Notes: a model not told the origin generated them from the letters alone. 64,000 nt of DNA from JAQIBY01 sp051747965 (GCA_051747965.1 JBNJGS010000003.1:11974-75973), one strand, 5' to 3'. Counted from the stretch's first letter, positions 53,990 to 62,614 are shown. Translations and numbers: made by a program.

Positions 53990-55282
53990 ATGAAACGAGA
54001 AAAGCTGGCGAAAAAGTGGCGTAGAAATTTCAATAAAACACTGGTCTTAGGCGCATGCCTTATACTGCTGACCGTTGGGCAAAGTGTAGCTCAAAGCACA
54101 AAAGACAGTATTGATTTACTGGAAAGCAGCATCCGGAAACTGGAGAACCGACGTGATTCAATGTATTCAATACTTGAAGATCTGAGAATCGAGGACATCA
54201 TGGAGGACATCAAAGCAGCAGGTTATCCGCAAGGAGCAGAAACCGAAGAAATCACAAGTCATCCAGGCATTGTTATTTCATACAATGAAAACCACGAACT
54301 TGCCAATTGGGTTGCCCACATGATTATCCCCCAGGTAAAAACCGGCAATTTATCACGCACCAATGATTTTCGCCCGGATACCACCATTTCCACAGGTACT
54401 GCCGTGGAGGAAGATTACTTTAAAAAATATCTGCAGGAAGACAGCACCTATGAATATGACGGATACGGCTATGACAGGGGTCACCTTGCAGCCTCCGCAG
54501 ATTACCGGTGGTCAAAACAGGCCATGTCAGCAACTTACTATTACTCAAACATGACGCCACAACGCCCGGAATTTAACCGTGCAGGATGGGCAAAGCTGGA
54601 AAACTTTCTGCGTACCTATGTCATTGAGAACGAAACGCCAATTCTTGTTTATACCGGACCTGTACTAAGTGATGATTTACCGGTAGTTGAACGCAGCGTC
54701 AACAAGATCAGCCTGCCGGAGTTTCATTATAAAATTGCCTGGGACAAGGAAAACAACAGATGCATTGCTTTTGTCATGCCAAATATAGAAATCGACAAGC
54801 CCCTGGGAAGCTATGCCGTAAGTGTTGACAGTGTTGAATCACTGACAGGAATAGATTTCCTGCCGGCTTTGTCAGAAGATAAGCAGGAAAAGCTTGAAAG
54901 CAAGAACAATCCTGAAGCCTGGTTTTCCGGTGAACACAAAGGCGATAAAGTACCACTCAGCAAAGCTGATATGCCTGAAGGAGCCTTCAACACAATCAAT
55001 GCCCGTGCATTCATGGGCAGCAAGAAAAAAGTCACTGTCTGTGGCACTGTGGTTTCTACCCACAAATCCGGCAAAGGCAACACATTCATCAATCTCGACA
55101 AGACATTTCCAAATCAAATTTTCACTGTTACAATCTGGAAAGACCATCAGGCCAACTTTCCATACGAAGCCCATAAGGTGCTGATGAATGAGAAAATATG
55201 CGTGAGCGGCAGGGTTGAAGAATTTGGTGATAAGCCAGCCATTTTTCTTAAAAATGAAAACAACATACAAATCATAGACTAA
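53990..55282 (+). CDS. Secreted NUC1 nuclease with C-terminal OB-like domain
   Basis: 430 residues. A long basic n-region leads into a signal peptide (residues about 16-35, ending SVAQS), then a coiled segment (SSIRKLENRRDSMYSILEDL). The DNA/RNA non-specific endonuclease domain spans about 90-310 with the catalytic motif DRGH at 162-165 and NMTPQRPEFNRAGW carrying the metal-binding Asn. Residues about 335-428 look like an OB fold (KVTVCGTVVSTHKSGKGNTFINL, VSGRVEEF). It probably degrades extracellular nucleic acid, with the OB part holding the substrate. Confidence 0.9.
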   Translation: MKREKLAKKWRRNFNKTLVLGACLILLTVGQSVAQSTKDSIDLLESSIRKLENRRDSMYSILEDLRIEDIMEDIKAAGYPQGAETEEITSHPGIVISYNENHELANWVAHMIIPQVKTGNLSRTNDFRPDTTISTGTAVEEDYFKKYLQEDSTYEYDGYGYDRGHLAASADYRWSKQAMSATYYYSNMTPQRPEFNRAGWAKLENFLRTYVIENETPILVYTGPVLSDDLPVVERSVNKISLPEFHYKIAWDKENNRCIAFVMPNIEIDKPLGSYAVSVDSVESLTGIDFLPALSEDKQEKLESKNNPEAWFSGEHKGDKVPLSKADMPEGAFNTINARAFMGSKKKVTVCGTVVSTHKSGKGNTFINLDKTFPNQIFTVTIWKDHQANFPYEAHKVLMNEKICVSGRVEEFGDKPAIFLKNENNIQIID

Positions 55283-55365
55283 GTCAACAGTCACTGACAG
55301 GATAATATTGCTGATTCTGTGGTACAGGGATGCATCTGCCATTCTGTCAAAACACCTGCCAAATT

Positions 55366-55397
55366 GTTGAAAGAACAGGAAATTTTCATTACCTTTG
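55366..55397 (+). promoter_or_regulatory. Promoter of the sigma-54 activator operon
   Basis: GTTG (55366-55369) is followed after 20 bases by TACCTTTG (55390-55397), a full -7 match. The predicted leader is only about 11 bases. It supports the start at 55412 over an upstream in-frame start at 55319. Confidence 0.6.
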
Positions 55398-55411
55398 TTA
55401 AAAATTATTCC

Positions 55412-56656
55412 ATGAATATACAGACGATAAAACAACGTTTTGGTATCATCGGAAACTCTCCGGAGCTAAATCGTGCCATCGATTTAGCCTACCAGGTTGC
55501 ATCCACGGATTTGTCGGTGATGGTAACCGGAGAAAGCGGAGTTGGCAAAGAAAACATTCCCCGGATAATTCATCAGTACAGTAGCCGTAAACACGGAGAA
55601 TTTGTTGCTGTTAACTGTGGTGCCATACCTGAAGGGACAATAGACAGCGAGTTATTTGGCCATGAAAAAGGCTCATTTACAGGAGCAACTGACAGTCGCA
55701 AAGGTTATTTTGAAGAAGCAAACAAGGGCACCATTTTTCTTGATGAAGTAGCAGAGCTCCCCCTATCCACACAGGTACGCCTGCTTCGTGTGCTGGAATC
55801 AGGAGAATACATCAGGGTTGGTTCATCAAAGGTGCAAAAAACGGATGTGAGGGTAGTTGCCGCCACCAACGTGGACATTATCAAGGCCATCCGCAACAAC
55901 AAATTCCGCGAAGATTTGTATTACAGGCTCAATACGGTCCCCATCAGCATCCCACCACTTCGCAACCGAAAAGAAGATATCTATTTATTATTCAGAAAAT
56001 TTGCAGTTGATTTTGCTGAAAAATACAACATGCCTGCTCTGAAACTTGACAACAATGCACGGGAGCTCCTGTTAAATTACCGTTGGCCGGGTAATGTAAG
56101 ACAACTCAGAAACATTACCGAACAGATGTCAATCATTGAGAAAGAAAGGTTCATCAATGCCAACACACTGAAATCATACATTCCCGAAGTTGAAAATTCA
56201 AGTCTGCCGGCTGTTGTTGAAAAAGGGAAAGACAAAGACTTTAATTCAGAGCGGGAAATTCTTTATCAGATTTTGTTTGACATGAAAAGCGACATGAATG
56301 ATTTAAAAAAGATTGTTCACGAGCTGATGCGCGATAACCCTGACACAATCCGCAGAACAGAAGCAGAGAACAGCGGAATATTGAGCAAATTATACAACGA
56401 AGAAGAAGTATACCATATCAACAAACCGGAACCACCAAAAGAAACAGAGAAAGGTTTCAAAGAAGACGAAGAAAATATTGAAGACACAGAAGAATTTGTG
56501 GAGGAAAATTTAAGTCTGGCCGATATGGAAAAACAAATGATTGAAAAAGCGCTTGAAAAACACCGGGGCAAACGCAAAATTGCAGCCGAAGAACTCGGAA
56601 TCAGCGAACGTACTCTGTACAGAAAAATCAAAGAATACAATATTGATTCCCGATGA
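55412..56656 (+). CDS. Sigma-54-interacting transcriptional activator without receiver domain
   Basis: 414 residues from the ATG at 55412. The AAA+ domain begins almost at residue 1: Walker A GESGVGKE (40-47), the sigma-54 contact loop GSFTGA (87-92; usual form GAFTGA), Walker B GTIFLDEV, sensor VVAATN and NYRWPGNVRQLRN. A Fis-type helix-turn-helix lies at about 375-412 (RKIAAEELGISERTLYRKI). Between them is a 110-residue acidic linker. With no response-regulator domain, activity may be set by expression or a partner. The stop overlaps lptE by ATGA. Confidence 0.93.
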   Translation: MNIQTIKQRFGIIGNSPELNRAIDLAYQVASTDLSVMVTGESGVGKENIPRIIHQYSSRKHGEFVAVNCGAIPEGTIDSELFGHEKGSFTGATDSRKGYFEEANKGTIFLDEVAELPLSTQVRLLRVLESGEYIRVGSSKVQKTDVRVVAATNVDIIKAIRNNKFREDLYYRLNTVPISIPPLRNRKEDIYLLFRKFAVDFAEKYNMPALKLDNNARELLLNYRWPGNVRQLRNITEQMSIIEKERFINANTLKSYIPEVENSSLPAVVEKGKDKDFNSEREILYQILFDMKSDMNDLKKIVHELMRDNPDTIRRTEAENSGILSKLYNEEEVYHINKPEPPKETEKGFKEDEENIEDTEEFVEENLSLADMEKQMIEKALEKHRGKRKIAAEELGISERTLYRKIKEYNIDSR

Positions 56657-57165
56657 AACTTTTCAGATTACATACCGTATATTTGTTTTTGCTGATTTTT
56701 GTAACATCATCATGCATTTCAGGAGGATATTCCTTTACCGGAGCAAGCATAGGTGAAGCAGAAACCATACGTGTTCACTATTTTCCCAACCGTGCAGATG
56801 TTGTTAACCCGGGATTAAGCAATATATTTACGGAGGCACTGAAGGACAAATTTGTTCAGCAAACTGATCTGAACCTGACAAACACCAATGCCGACATGGA
56901 ATTTGAAGGGGAGATTACAAGTTACAGAATCTCACCAAGGGCAATACAGGGCAATGAGACAGCCGCTTTAAGCCGGCTGACTGTCACAGTAAAGGTGAAA
57001 TTTATCAACAGGACAGATGAGTCTCTCAATTTTGAATCAACATTTTCGGCATATTCTGATTATCAAAGCTCAAAAAGCCTGAATAGTGTTGAAGCAGAAC
57101 TGACTGATGAGATTGTGGAAAAACTGACCGAGGACATTTTCAATAAAGCAGTGGTAAACTGGTAA
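56653..57165 (+). CDS. lptE: LPS assembly lipoprotein LptE
   Basis: 170 residues. The signal peptide carries a lipobox-like FVTSSCISGGYSF with Cys21. SFTGASIGEAETIRVHYFPNRAD, LSNIFTEALKDKF and the YRISPRAIQGNETAALSRLTVTVKVKF strand pattern are typical of Bacteroidota LptE-family proteins. LptE plugs the LptD barrel and helps place LPS in the outer leaflet. It starts within the stop of the sigma-54 activator, so the two are translated together. Confidence 0.88.
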   Translation: MKLFRLHTVYLFLLIFVTSSCISGGYSFTGASIGEAETIRVHYFPNRADVVNPGLSNIFTEALKDKFVQQTDLNLTNTNADMEFEGEITSYRISPRAIQGNETAALSRLTVTVKVKFINRTDESLNFESTFSAYSDYQSSKSLNSVEAELTDEIVEKLTEDIFNKAVVNW

Positions 57166-57172
57166 TTAAACT

Positions 57173-58174
57173 ATGGAAAAGCAGTTACTCAAAACATACC
57201 TGAAAGATCAGAGCAGACTGGACAAATCCAGCCTGAAAGAACTTGAGGAGCTGACAAAAGAGTTTCCCTATTTTCAGACGGCCTGGCTCCTGCTTGCCAA
57301 AAATCTGAAAAACCTGGATGATCACCGCTTCGAAAATATGCTCGTTCTTGCTGCCAGTTATGCTCCCAGCCGAAGTCGTCTGTTCCAGCTTGTAATGAAG
57401 GAGGAATCCCCGGTAGCAAAAAAACAATCCGACACAGAAAAGCCCGCTGTACCGGAAGAAAAAGGTTCCCCGCCAAAACCAGTAGCAAAAACAGATAAAC
57501 CTGCAGATCAGACCAAAGCGAAAACACCTCCCAAACCGGAAATAAAAAAGGAAGCTAAAACAGAAACAAGATATGAAGAGCCAAAAACTGCGGCAAAGGA
57601 AAAAACAAAGAAGCAACAAACTCAGGATACACAAGAGGCAAGCCCAAATGATTTAAATGACATTCTTCAGCAACGCCTCGAAGAACTAAAAAAAAAAATA
57701 AGCCATAAGGGGGAAAAAGCATCGGCAGAAACAGTTGAGCTCAAAGCAGACCACTTCTTCTCCCGTCCTCTGGACACACAGGATCACCGGGACAACAAAA
57801 AATACGCGCTTAATAAGCTTGAGCATAACAGGGAGAAAAATCGCAAAGACCCTGATGTTCCTTCAGAAAAAGGAATGCCGAAGACAAAAAAACAAAAGTT
57901 GCTGGATAAATTTATAGCCTCCGAAAATGAAATCAGCAACCAAAGGTTAAAACCATCTGAAAATGCAGCAGAACAGCCCAGAGTAAACAAGCCATATGAT
58001 GACTCTACAGAGCTTGTGAGCGAAACCCTCGCCAAAATTTACATCAAACAGGGACATTATGAAAAAGCTCTGAGCGCTTACAAGAAATTAAGTTTGAAAT
58101 ATCCGCAAAAAAATATTTACTTTGCAACTCAAATTGAAAAGATTAAACAAATAATACAATCTAAAGACAACTAG
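57173..58174 (+). CDS. TPR-containing protein with Lys/Pro-rich linker
   Basis: 333 residues, no signal peptide. Residues 1-75 are helical (LEELTKEFPYFQTAWLLLAKNL), residues about 80-150 a Lys/Pro/Glu-rich low-complexity linker, and the C-terminus one TPR (LAKIYIKQGHYEKALSAYKKL). The start FPYFQTAWLLLAK is common to a small Bacteroidota family between lptE and secG. It is probably cytoplasmic. No role is known. It is separated from secG by two bases. Confidence 0.8.
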   Translation: MEKQLLKTYLKDQSRLDKSSLKELEELTKEFPYFQTAWLLLAKNLKNLDDHRFENMLVLAASYAPSRSRLFQLVMKEESPVAKKQSDTEKPAVPEEKGSPPKPVAKTDKPADQTKAKTPPKPEIKKEAKTETRYEEPKTAAKEKTKKQQTQDTQEASPNDLNDILQQRLEELKKKISHKGEKASAETVELKADHFFSRPLDTQDHRDNKKYALNKLEHNREKNRKDPDVPSEKGMPKTKKQKLLDKFIASENEISNQRLKPSENAAEQPRVNKPYDDSTELVSETLAKIYIKQGHYEKALSAYKKLSLKYPQKNIYFATQIEKIKQIIQSKDN

Positions 58175-58176
58175 CA

Positions 58177-58524
58177 ATGTACGTATTCTTGACAATTTTA
58201 CTAATGATAGTGTGTGTCCTTCTGATTCTGATCGTATTGGTTCAGAATCCTAAAGGCGGAGGCTTATCTTCAGCTTTCGGGCAGGGTAACCAGGTAATGG
58301 GTGTAAGAAAAACCACCGACTTTCTTGAAAAAGCTACCTGGACACTCGCCATAGCAGTGATGGTTTTGAGTTTATTTGCCAGTTTCTCCATTCCGAGACC
58401 TGAAAATGAAGATGATCAAGATCAAACACAAACCGAGCAGACTCAACCTGCACAGGAGCAGCCTGCACAGGAGCAGCCTGCACAGGAACTGCCTGAAGAA
58501 AACACACCTCAACCAGCAAACTAA
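58177..58524 (+). CDS. secG: Preprotein translocase subunit SecG
   Basis: 115 residues. Two membrane helices (residues about 2-22 and 53-73) flank the conserved cytoplasmic turn VLVQNPKGGGLSSAFG and the QVMGVRKTTDFLEKAT segment. SecG assists SecYE export. The C-terminal 40 residues are a Gln/Pro/Glu tail built on three PAQEQ-type repeats. It ends the sigma-54 activator-lptE-TPR-secG run and is followed by a terminator. Confidence 0.95.
   Translation: MYVFLTILLMIVCVLLILIVLVQNPKGGGLSSAFGQGNQVMGVRKTTDFLEKATWTLAIAVMVLSLFASFSIPRPENEDDQDQTQTEQTQPAQEQPAQEQPAQELPEENTPQPAN
58447..58491 (+). repeat. Three 15-base tandem repeats in the secG 3' end
   Basis: The unit CCTGCACAGGAGCAG occurs twice exactly and a third time with two changes at its end, encoding the PAQEQ repeats of the SecG tail. 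Copy number may vary between strains. Confidence 0.9.
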
Positions 58525-58543
58525 GGCATTCATACAGGTGAAG

Positions 58544-58574
58544 AAAGCCTTTCCCTCACCGGAAAGGTTTTTTT
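58544..58574 (+). terminator. Terminator after secG
   Basis: CCTTTCC pairs with GGAAAGG over a 6-base loop, extended by A-T pairs, and is followed by seven T. Confidence 0.85.
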
Positions 58575-58620
58575 ATACCTGCGTATCAATGAGGCCTGTG
58601 CCAGTGAAAAACAAATTCAT

Positions 58621-58628
58621 TAGTTTTG
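58621..58628 (+). promoter_or_regulatory. -7 box for the SDR-VOC operon
   Basis: TAGTTTTG matches TAnnTTTG, 15 bases before the SDR start, giving a leader of about 12 bases. Confidence 0.45.
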
Positions 58629-58643
58629 CTTTTTTGAAAAATT

Positions 58644-59429
58644 ATGTCGAAAACTGTAGTTATAACAGGTGCATCAGGGGGAATTGGACATGCCCTCTCA
58701 CTTGAGTACGCCCGTCCCGGCACAAAGCTGATTCTATGTGATCTCAATGCTGAGCAACTAAATAATACAGCAAGTATGTGCAAAAAAACAGCAGACCAGG
58801 TAGACACTTTCAGTTTTGATTTAAGCAAAGCTGAAGCAGTCAGTATAGCTGCAGAAAAAATTCTGTCTGCCTGTGACATCATTGACAGACTAATCCTGGT
58901 GGGCGGTGTTTCACAACGGGGTTCTGCCCTGAAAACCAGTCTGGAAACTGATCGTAAGATAATGGAAATCAATTATTTCGGCCACATTAATCTGACAAAA
59001 ACACTATTGCCTGCCATGTTGAAATCAGAGGATCCTCATATTGGAGTAACATCCAGCATTTCCGGCCGTTTTGGATTCCATTTGCGATCTGCCTACGCTG
59101 CTTCCAAATTTGCATTGCACGGTTTCTTTGAGTCACTCAGACTGGAACATCATAAAGATAAACTAAAGGTAAGCATCATTTGTCCCGGTCGCATCAACAC
59201 ACCCATTTCACTATCTGCCATTACCGAAAGCGGTGAGAAGCACGGCAAAATGGACCCTGGTCAAAACAATGGAATGCCTGCGGAAACCTGTGCCCGAAAA
59301 ATGAAGAAGGCCATTGAAAAAGGCAAGAAAGACGTATTGATAGGCAAGCAGGAAATTTTAATGGTATATTTCAGAAAATACCTGCCTTTTATATTTTACA
59401 AATTAGCTAACAAAATAAATCCCAGATAA
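58644..59429 (+). CDS. Short-chain dehydrogenase, membrane-associated type
   Basis: 261 residues. TGASGGIGHALS binds the cofactor; the aspartate in LCDLNAEQ favours NAD(H). The catalytic Ser is in TSSISGRFG and Tyr-Lys in AYAASKFAL. The C-terminus is basic and ends in an amphipathic or membrane helix (YFRKYLPFIFYKLANKINPR), as in SDRs acting on lipid substrates (inference). It is followed after one base by the VOC gene, with which it surely forms an operon. Confidence 0.9.
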   Translation: MSKTVVITGASGGIGHALSLEYARPGTKLILCDLNAEQLNNTASMCKKTADQVDTFSFDLSKAEAVSIAAEKILSACDIIDRLILVGGVSQRGSALKTSLETDRKIMEINYFGHINLTKTLLPAMLKSEDPHIGVTSSISGRFGFHLRSAYAASKFALHGFFESLRLEHHKDKLKVSIICPGRINTPISLSAITESGEKHGKMDPGQNNGMPAETCARKMKKAIEKGKKDVLIGKQEILMVYFRKYLPFIFYKLANKINPR

Positions 59430-59430
59430 T

Positions 59431-60489
59431 ATGGCAAAAAACATCAGCGGAATTCAACAAATTGGTATAGGTGTGCCAGACGTTAAAGAAGCCTGGAACT
59501 GGTACATTGATAATTTCAATATGAATGTCAGGGTTTTTGAAGAAAAAGCTGTGGCAGAACTTATGCTGCCCCACACTGAAGGCAAAGCCCGTGAACGTTA
59601 TGCTGCTCTTGCAATCAACATGGAAGGTGGCGGTGGATTTGAAATCTGGCAACACACCGGCAAAAAACCTATCATGCCAGAGGAACCATTATTGCTTGGT
59701 GACCTGGGCATTAATATTGTGAAGATGAAATGCCGCAGTGCACAGGCATGCTACGATGATTTTTCACGCAAAAACATTGAGATCCTCAGCAAAATCACGC
59801 ATAACCCGGGCGGCACAAAACATTTTTTTGTCAAGGATCTTTACGATAATATTTTTGAATTTGTGGAAGAACCAGTAAGTTTTCTGCATAAACATAAAAA
59901 CGGTGGTGTATATGGCGCCATGATTGGAGTAAAAAATATTGAAGAATCTCTGATCGTCTATCAGGACATCCTGGGATACGATGATATTGTTTACGACAGG
60001 AAAGGCCGCTTTGAAGATACAAAAGGGCTCCCTGGCGGAAACAAGGAATTACGCAGGGTTCTTCTGACCCATTCTCAGCCCCGAAAAGGAGCCTTTGCTC
60101 CATTGCTGGGCCCCACCCAAATTGAACTTGTTGAAGTAAAATCACGCGAGCCCAAGGATATTTTTGAAGGACGTATTTGGGGTGATCCGGGATTTATCCA
60201 CATTTGCTTTGATATTTCGGGTATGTCTGACCTTCGTGAAGAGGTAAAATCCAAGGGCTTCCCATTTACGGTTGACAGCGCTGACAGCTTTGACATGGGT
60301 GAAGCAGCAGGTCACTTTTCTTACATTCAGGCACCTGAAAACACATTGATAGAATTTGTGGAAACCCACAAGGTGCCCATCATGAAAAAAATGGGCTGGT
60401 ATCTGAATCTGCAGAAACGGGATCCGCGCAAACCCTTGCCGACATATATCCTGAGAGCTATGGGCCTCAATAAAGTAAAAAACCTGTAA
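59431..60489 (+). CDS. Two-module VOC (glyoxalase/dioxygenase-like) protein
   Basis: 352 residues with two vicinal-oxygen-chelate halves (about 5-145 and 150-312). The second has likely metal ligands in GFIHICFDI and LIEFVETH. In the first the usual His is replaced in GIQQIGIGV while Glu remains in NIFEFVEE, so one half may be structural. The layout resembles extradiol dioxygenases and 4-hydroxyphenylpyruvate dioxygenase, but the diagnostic tail of the latter is absent. The partner SDR suggests a two-step oxidation of an unknown compound. Confidence 0.82.
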   Translation: MAKNISGIQQIGIGVPDVKEAWNWYIDNFNMNVRVFEEKAVAELMLPHTEGKARERYAALAINMEGGGGFEIWQHTGKKPIMPEEPLLLGDLGINIVKMKCRSAQACYDDFSRKNIEILSKITHNPGGTKHFFVKDLYDNIFEFVEEPVSFLHKHKNGGVYGAMIGVKNIEESLIVYQDILGYDDIVYDRKGRFEDTKGLPGGNKELRRVLLTHSQPRKGAFAPLLGPTQIELVEVKSREPKDIFEGRIWGDPGFIHICFDISGMSDLREEVKSKGFPFTVDSADSFDMGEAAGHFSYIQAPENTLIEFVETHKVPIMKKMGWYLNLQKRDPRKPLPTYILRAMGLNKVKNL

Positions 60490-60510
60490 GCATCTGCCAG
60501 TTTGCAGCAA

Positions 60511-61926
60511 TCATTCCGCGGGCGTGCTGATGATAAATATATCCTGCTTGTTTAAATCAAGCCAGTAATCCAGAGCTACCCGCCGGATATCATTCCAATA
60601 GGCTTCTGTCAGCAATCCATGCGCCTCTATTGATGACTGAATTTGTTTTTCGAAAACATCAATCAGATTCTCTCTAAGGGCAATGCTGACTTTTTGCCCT
60701 TTATACACAAAAACCGCCTTTGGCATTATATCCACATCTTCCGGTACATGTATGCTGCCATAACCAAGAGATGCACCTGTACTGAACTGCAGTCCGTCGT
60801 GCATACAACTTAATGGCGGTGTATTACCGGCATAAGACCAGACTTCAAGTTCATCCAGGCCCACAGAGAAATACTGCATGGCCCGCAAACCCATTTTTGC
60901 TCCCATGATGGAATAAATGCCAAGATGCCCGTGAAATTCATTGGTCATTGCCACAACCTGAAATTCATCATAACCATGAGTTTTAATCAGGGTATCGGCA
61001 AGCCGGGCCACATCATCCCGGAGCCAGTGCCTGTCCACAGGCAGGTTTTTGTATATTACGCCTTCTGTCGGCTTGTCAGTATCCAGCATACCAAGCATAA
61101 GCATTTCCAGCTCCTTTGCCTCTATTGGAGTGTATGCCCCTTGATTTTTCTCAAAATATTCAGGGAAACATAAAAACAAAGGCAAATAATCGTCCATACA
61201 TTGCCTGAAAATGGAGTTTTCCCCGTAGGTGCTCAAATCATCACCATAATAATCAACAATGGCAGCAGCATAAGGATTTCTCAGTGTTTTCAGCAATGAA
61301 AAAAAATCATTACCGATTTTATTCTGATCACCGGCATGCACAAAATCTATATCCGGCACTTTACTGAGCACAAATTCAGCTGCAACCGTATCCCTGGTAT
61401 AATTCATTTCAGGTTCTGCAGGATTGTGGTACCAGACGATGCGGCTAATTTCATCAAGGGCTTCCGGATATTTTCTTATCAGGGCTGCCAGATTGGTCAG
61501 ACTTCCGCTGACAAGGTAAATATCTTTGGATGGATGTGCCCTCAGCCTTTCATGGATCAATTCTACTGCATCATTCCGGTACTCCTTGCTGATTTCTCCG
61601 GGCCAGACAAATCTTTTGGCCACGTTTCTGTGTGAAAAATCAAGTTCAATTGATTTGCCGGCCGCCACAGGCACACCCTGATGACCATAATGGTCCAGCA
61701 TCCCCCGGATTCTGCCTGCCCCCTGATCGGGCCCCAACACACCGTCTGATGTAATACAGGCATTCAGATTAAATTCAGGGGAAGCCAAAAGCATTTGCAG
61801 CATGCGAAAATCATCAATACCACAATCTGTATCCACAATCAGATTATAACTGGCCTTTTTATGAGCAAAGGCGCTGGGGCTCAATGCCAGGCTCAAAAGC
61901 AGAAATAAGAATAACACATTTTTCAT
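60511..61926 (-). CDS. Secreted nucleoside hydrolase fused to an FmdE-like domain
   Basis: 471 residues with a signal peptide (LFLLLSLALSPSAFA). Residues about 28-310 follow the inosine-uridine nucleoside hydrolase fold: the calcium site VDTDCGIDD at 31-39 (usually DTDPGIDD), VSGSLTNLAALIRKYP and IVWYHNPAEPEMNYTRD. Residues about 325-425 match the FmdE family: NEFHGHLGIYSIMGAKMGLRAM, LSCMHDGLQFSTGASLGYG. FmdE proteins bind a metal through HGH and cysteines; only one of those cysteines is kept. It may release bases from nucleosides outside the inner membrane. The function of the second domain here is unknown. Confidence 0.78.
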   Translation of the reverse strand: MKNVLFLFLLLSLALSPSAFAHKKASYNLIVDTDCGIDDFRMLQMLLASPEFNLNACITSDGVLGPDQGAGRIRGMLDHYGHQGVPVAAGKSIELDFSHRNVAKRFVWPGEISKEYRNDAVELIHERLRAHPSKDIYLVSGSLTNLAALIRKYPEALDEISRIVWYHNPAEPEMNYTRDTVAAEFVLSKVPDIDFVHAGDQNKIGNDFFSLLKTLRNPYAAAIVDYYGDDLSTYGENSIFRQCMDDYLPLFLCFPEYFEKNQGAYTPIEAKELEMLMLGMLDTDKPTEGVIYKNLPVDRHWLRDDVARLADTLIKTHGYDEFQVVAMTNEFHGHLGIYSIMGAKMGLRAMQYFSVGLDELEVWSYAGNTPPLSCMHDGLQFSTGASLGYGSIHVPEDVDIMPKAVFVYKGQKVSIALRENLIDVFEKQIQSSIEAHGLLTEAYWNDIRRVALDYWLDLNKQDIFIISTPAE

Positions 61927-62108
61927 ATGCCGGTTTTTACACGCTAAAGATACAAGTTTTGCAGAATTTTGCAGCAGTACCCAGTTGGTTTTTTATTATA
62001 ATTCAACTCTTTATAAGCTTACATTTCAAAGCAAACTGCTCAGAAACATGACAGTATAATGCGATTTTTTTCGGATATTGCGGGCTGAATAAAAACGAAC
62101 AGCACAAA

Positions 62109-62519
62109 ATGAGCAGAATATACAATACAGCCAGAAACCAGTCTTTTGATATTGAAACGGTGGAGCACACAACTCCTGAGAAGGCAATGCAAATGTACCG
62201 GGAGGGCGATGCACGGTTTCTGGATATCAGAGAGGAAGCTGACAGGGAAGTTGAATGGTTGTCCTTTGCTGATATGTTGTACATGTCTTTGAGCAAATTA
62301 CCGGATAAACTGAATACACTACCCATTGATAAAACCCTGCTCGTTGTTGGAAAAAATGGCATTGACAGTACAAAAGCGGTAAACCTGTTGAAATATCAGG
62401 GTTTTGATAAGGCAGTTAATGTGGATGGTGGCCTTTTGGCCTGGCGTAAAGCCGGACTGCCACTGAAAGATATTTTACCAAAACCCTGTGGAGATTGCAG
62501 CTCATGCAGCGATTGTTAA
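62109..62519 (+). CDS. Rhodanese-fold protein lacking the active cysteine, with Cys-rich tail
   Basis: 136 residues, no signal peptide. The rhodanese fold is seen in ARFLDIREEADREVEW, LVVGKNGIDSTKAVNLLKYQGF and VNVDGGLLAWRKAGLP. The loop that normally begins with the sulfur-carrying Cys reads VVGKNG, so classical sulfurtransferase activity is unlikely. The last ten residues are CGDCSSCSDC, four cysteines at 127, 130, 133 and 136, a possible metal, Fe-S or persulfide site. Upstream is a divergent 182-base gap with no clear promoter. Confidence 0.85.
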   Translation: MSRIYNTARNQSFDIETVEHTTPEKAMQMYREGDARFLDIREEADREVEWLSFADMLYMSLSKLPDKLNTLPIDKTLLVVGKNGIDSTKAVNLLKYQGFDKAVNVDGGLLAWRKAGLPLKDILPKPCGDCSSCSDC

Positions 62520-62602
62520 ACAGGCGCGTTATGGCGTTTTGATCTTGTATAAAACCGGTTGTCGGATAAATTGATTTGCGCCCTGATACCGGATAATTTT
62601 AT

Positions 62603-62610
62603 TATTTTTG
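62603..62610 (+). promoter_or_regulatory. -7 box of pssA, possibly giving a leaderless transcript
   Basis: TATTTTTG matches TAnnTTTG and ends only 4 bases before the pssA ATG. Transcription would begin at or next to the start codon. Confidence 0.45.
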
Positions 62611-62614
62611 AAAC

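Noticed and set aside
58447..58491. Short tandem repeat as a CRISPR or regulatory repeat
   Set aside because: It is an in-frame 15-base repeat coding the SecG tail.
59431..60489. Assignment as 4-hydroxyphenylpyruvate dioxygenase
   Set aside because: Length fits, but the first module lacks its His and the typical C-terminal iron-site context is not seen; left as a VOC protein.
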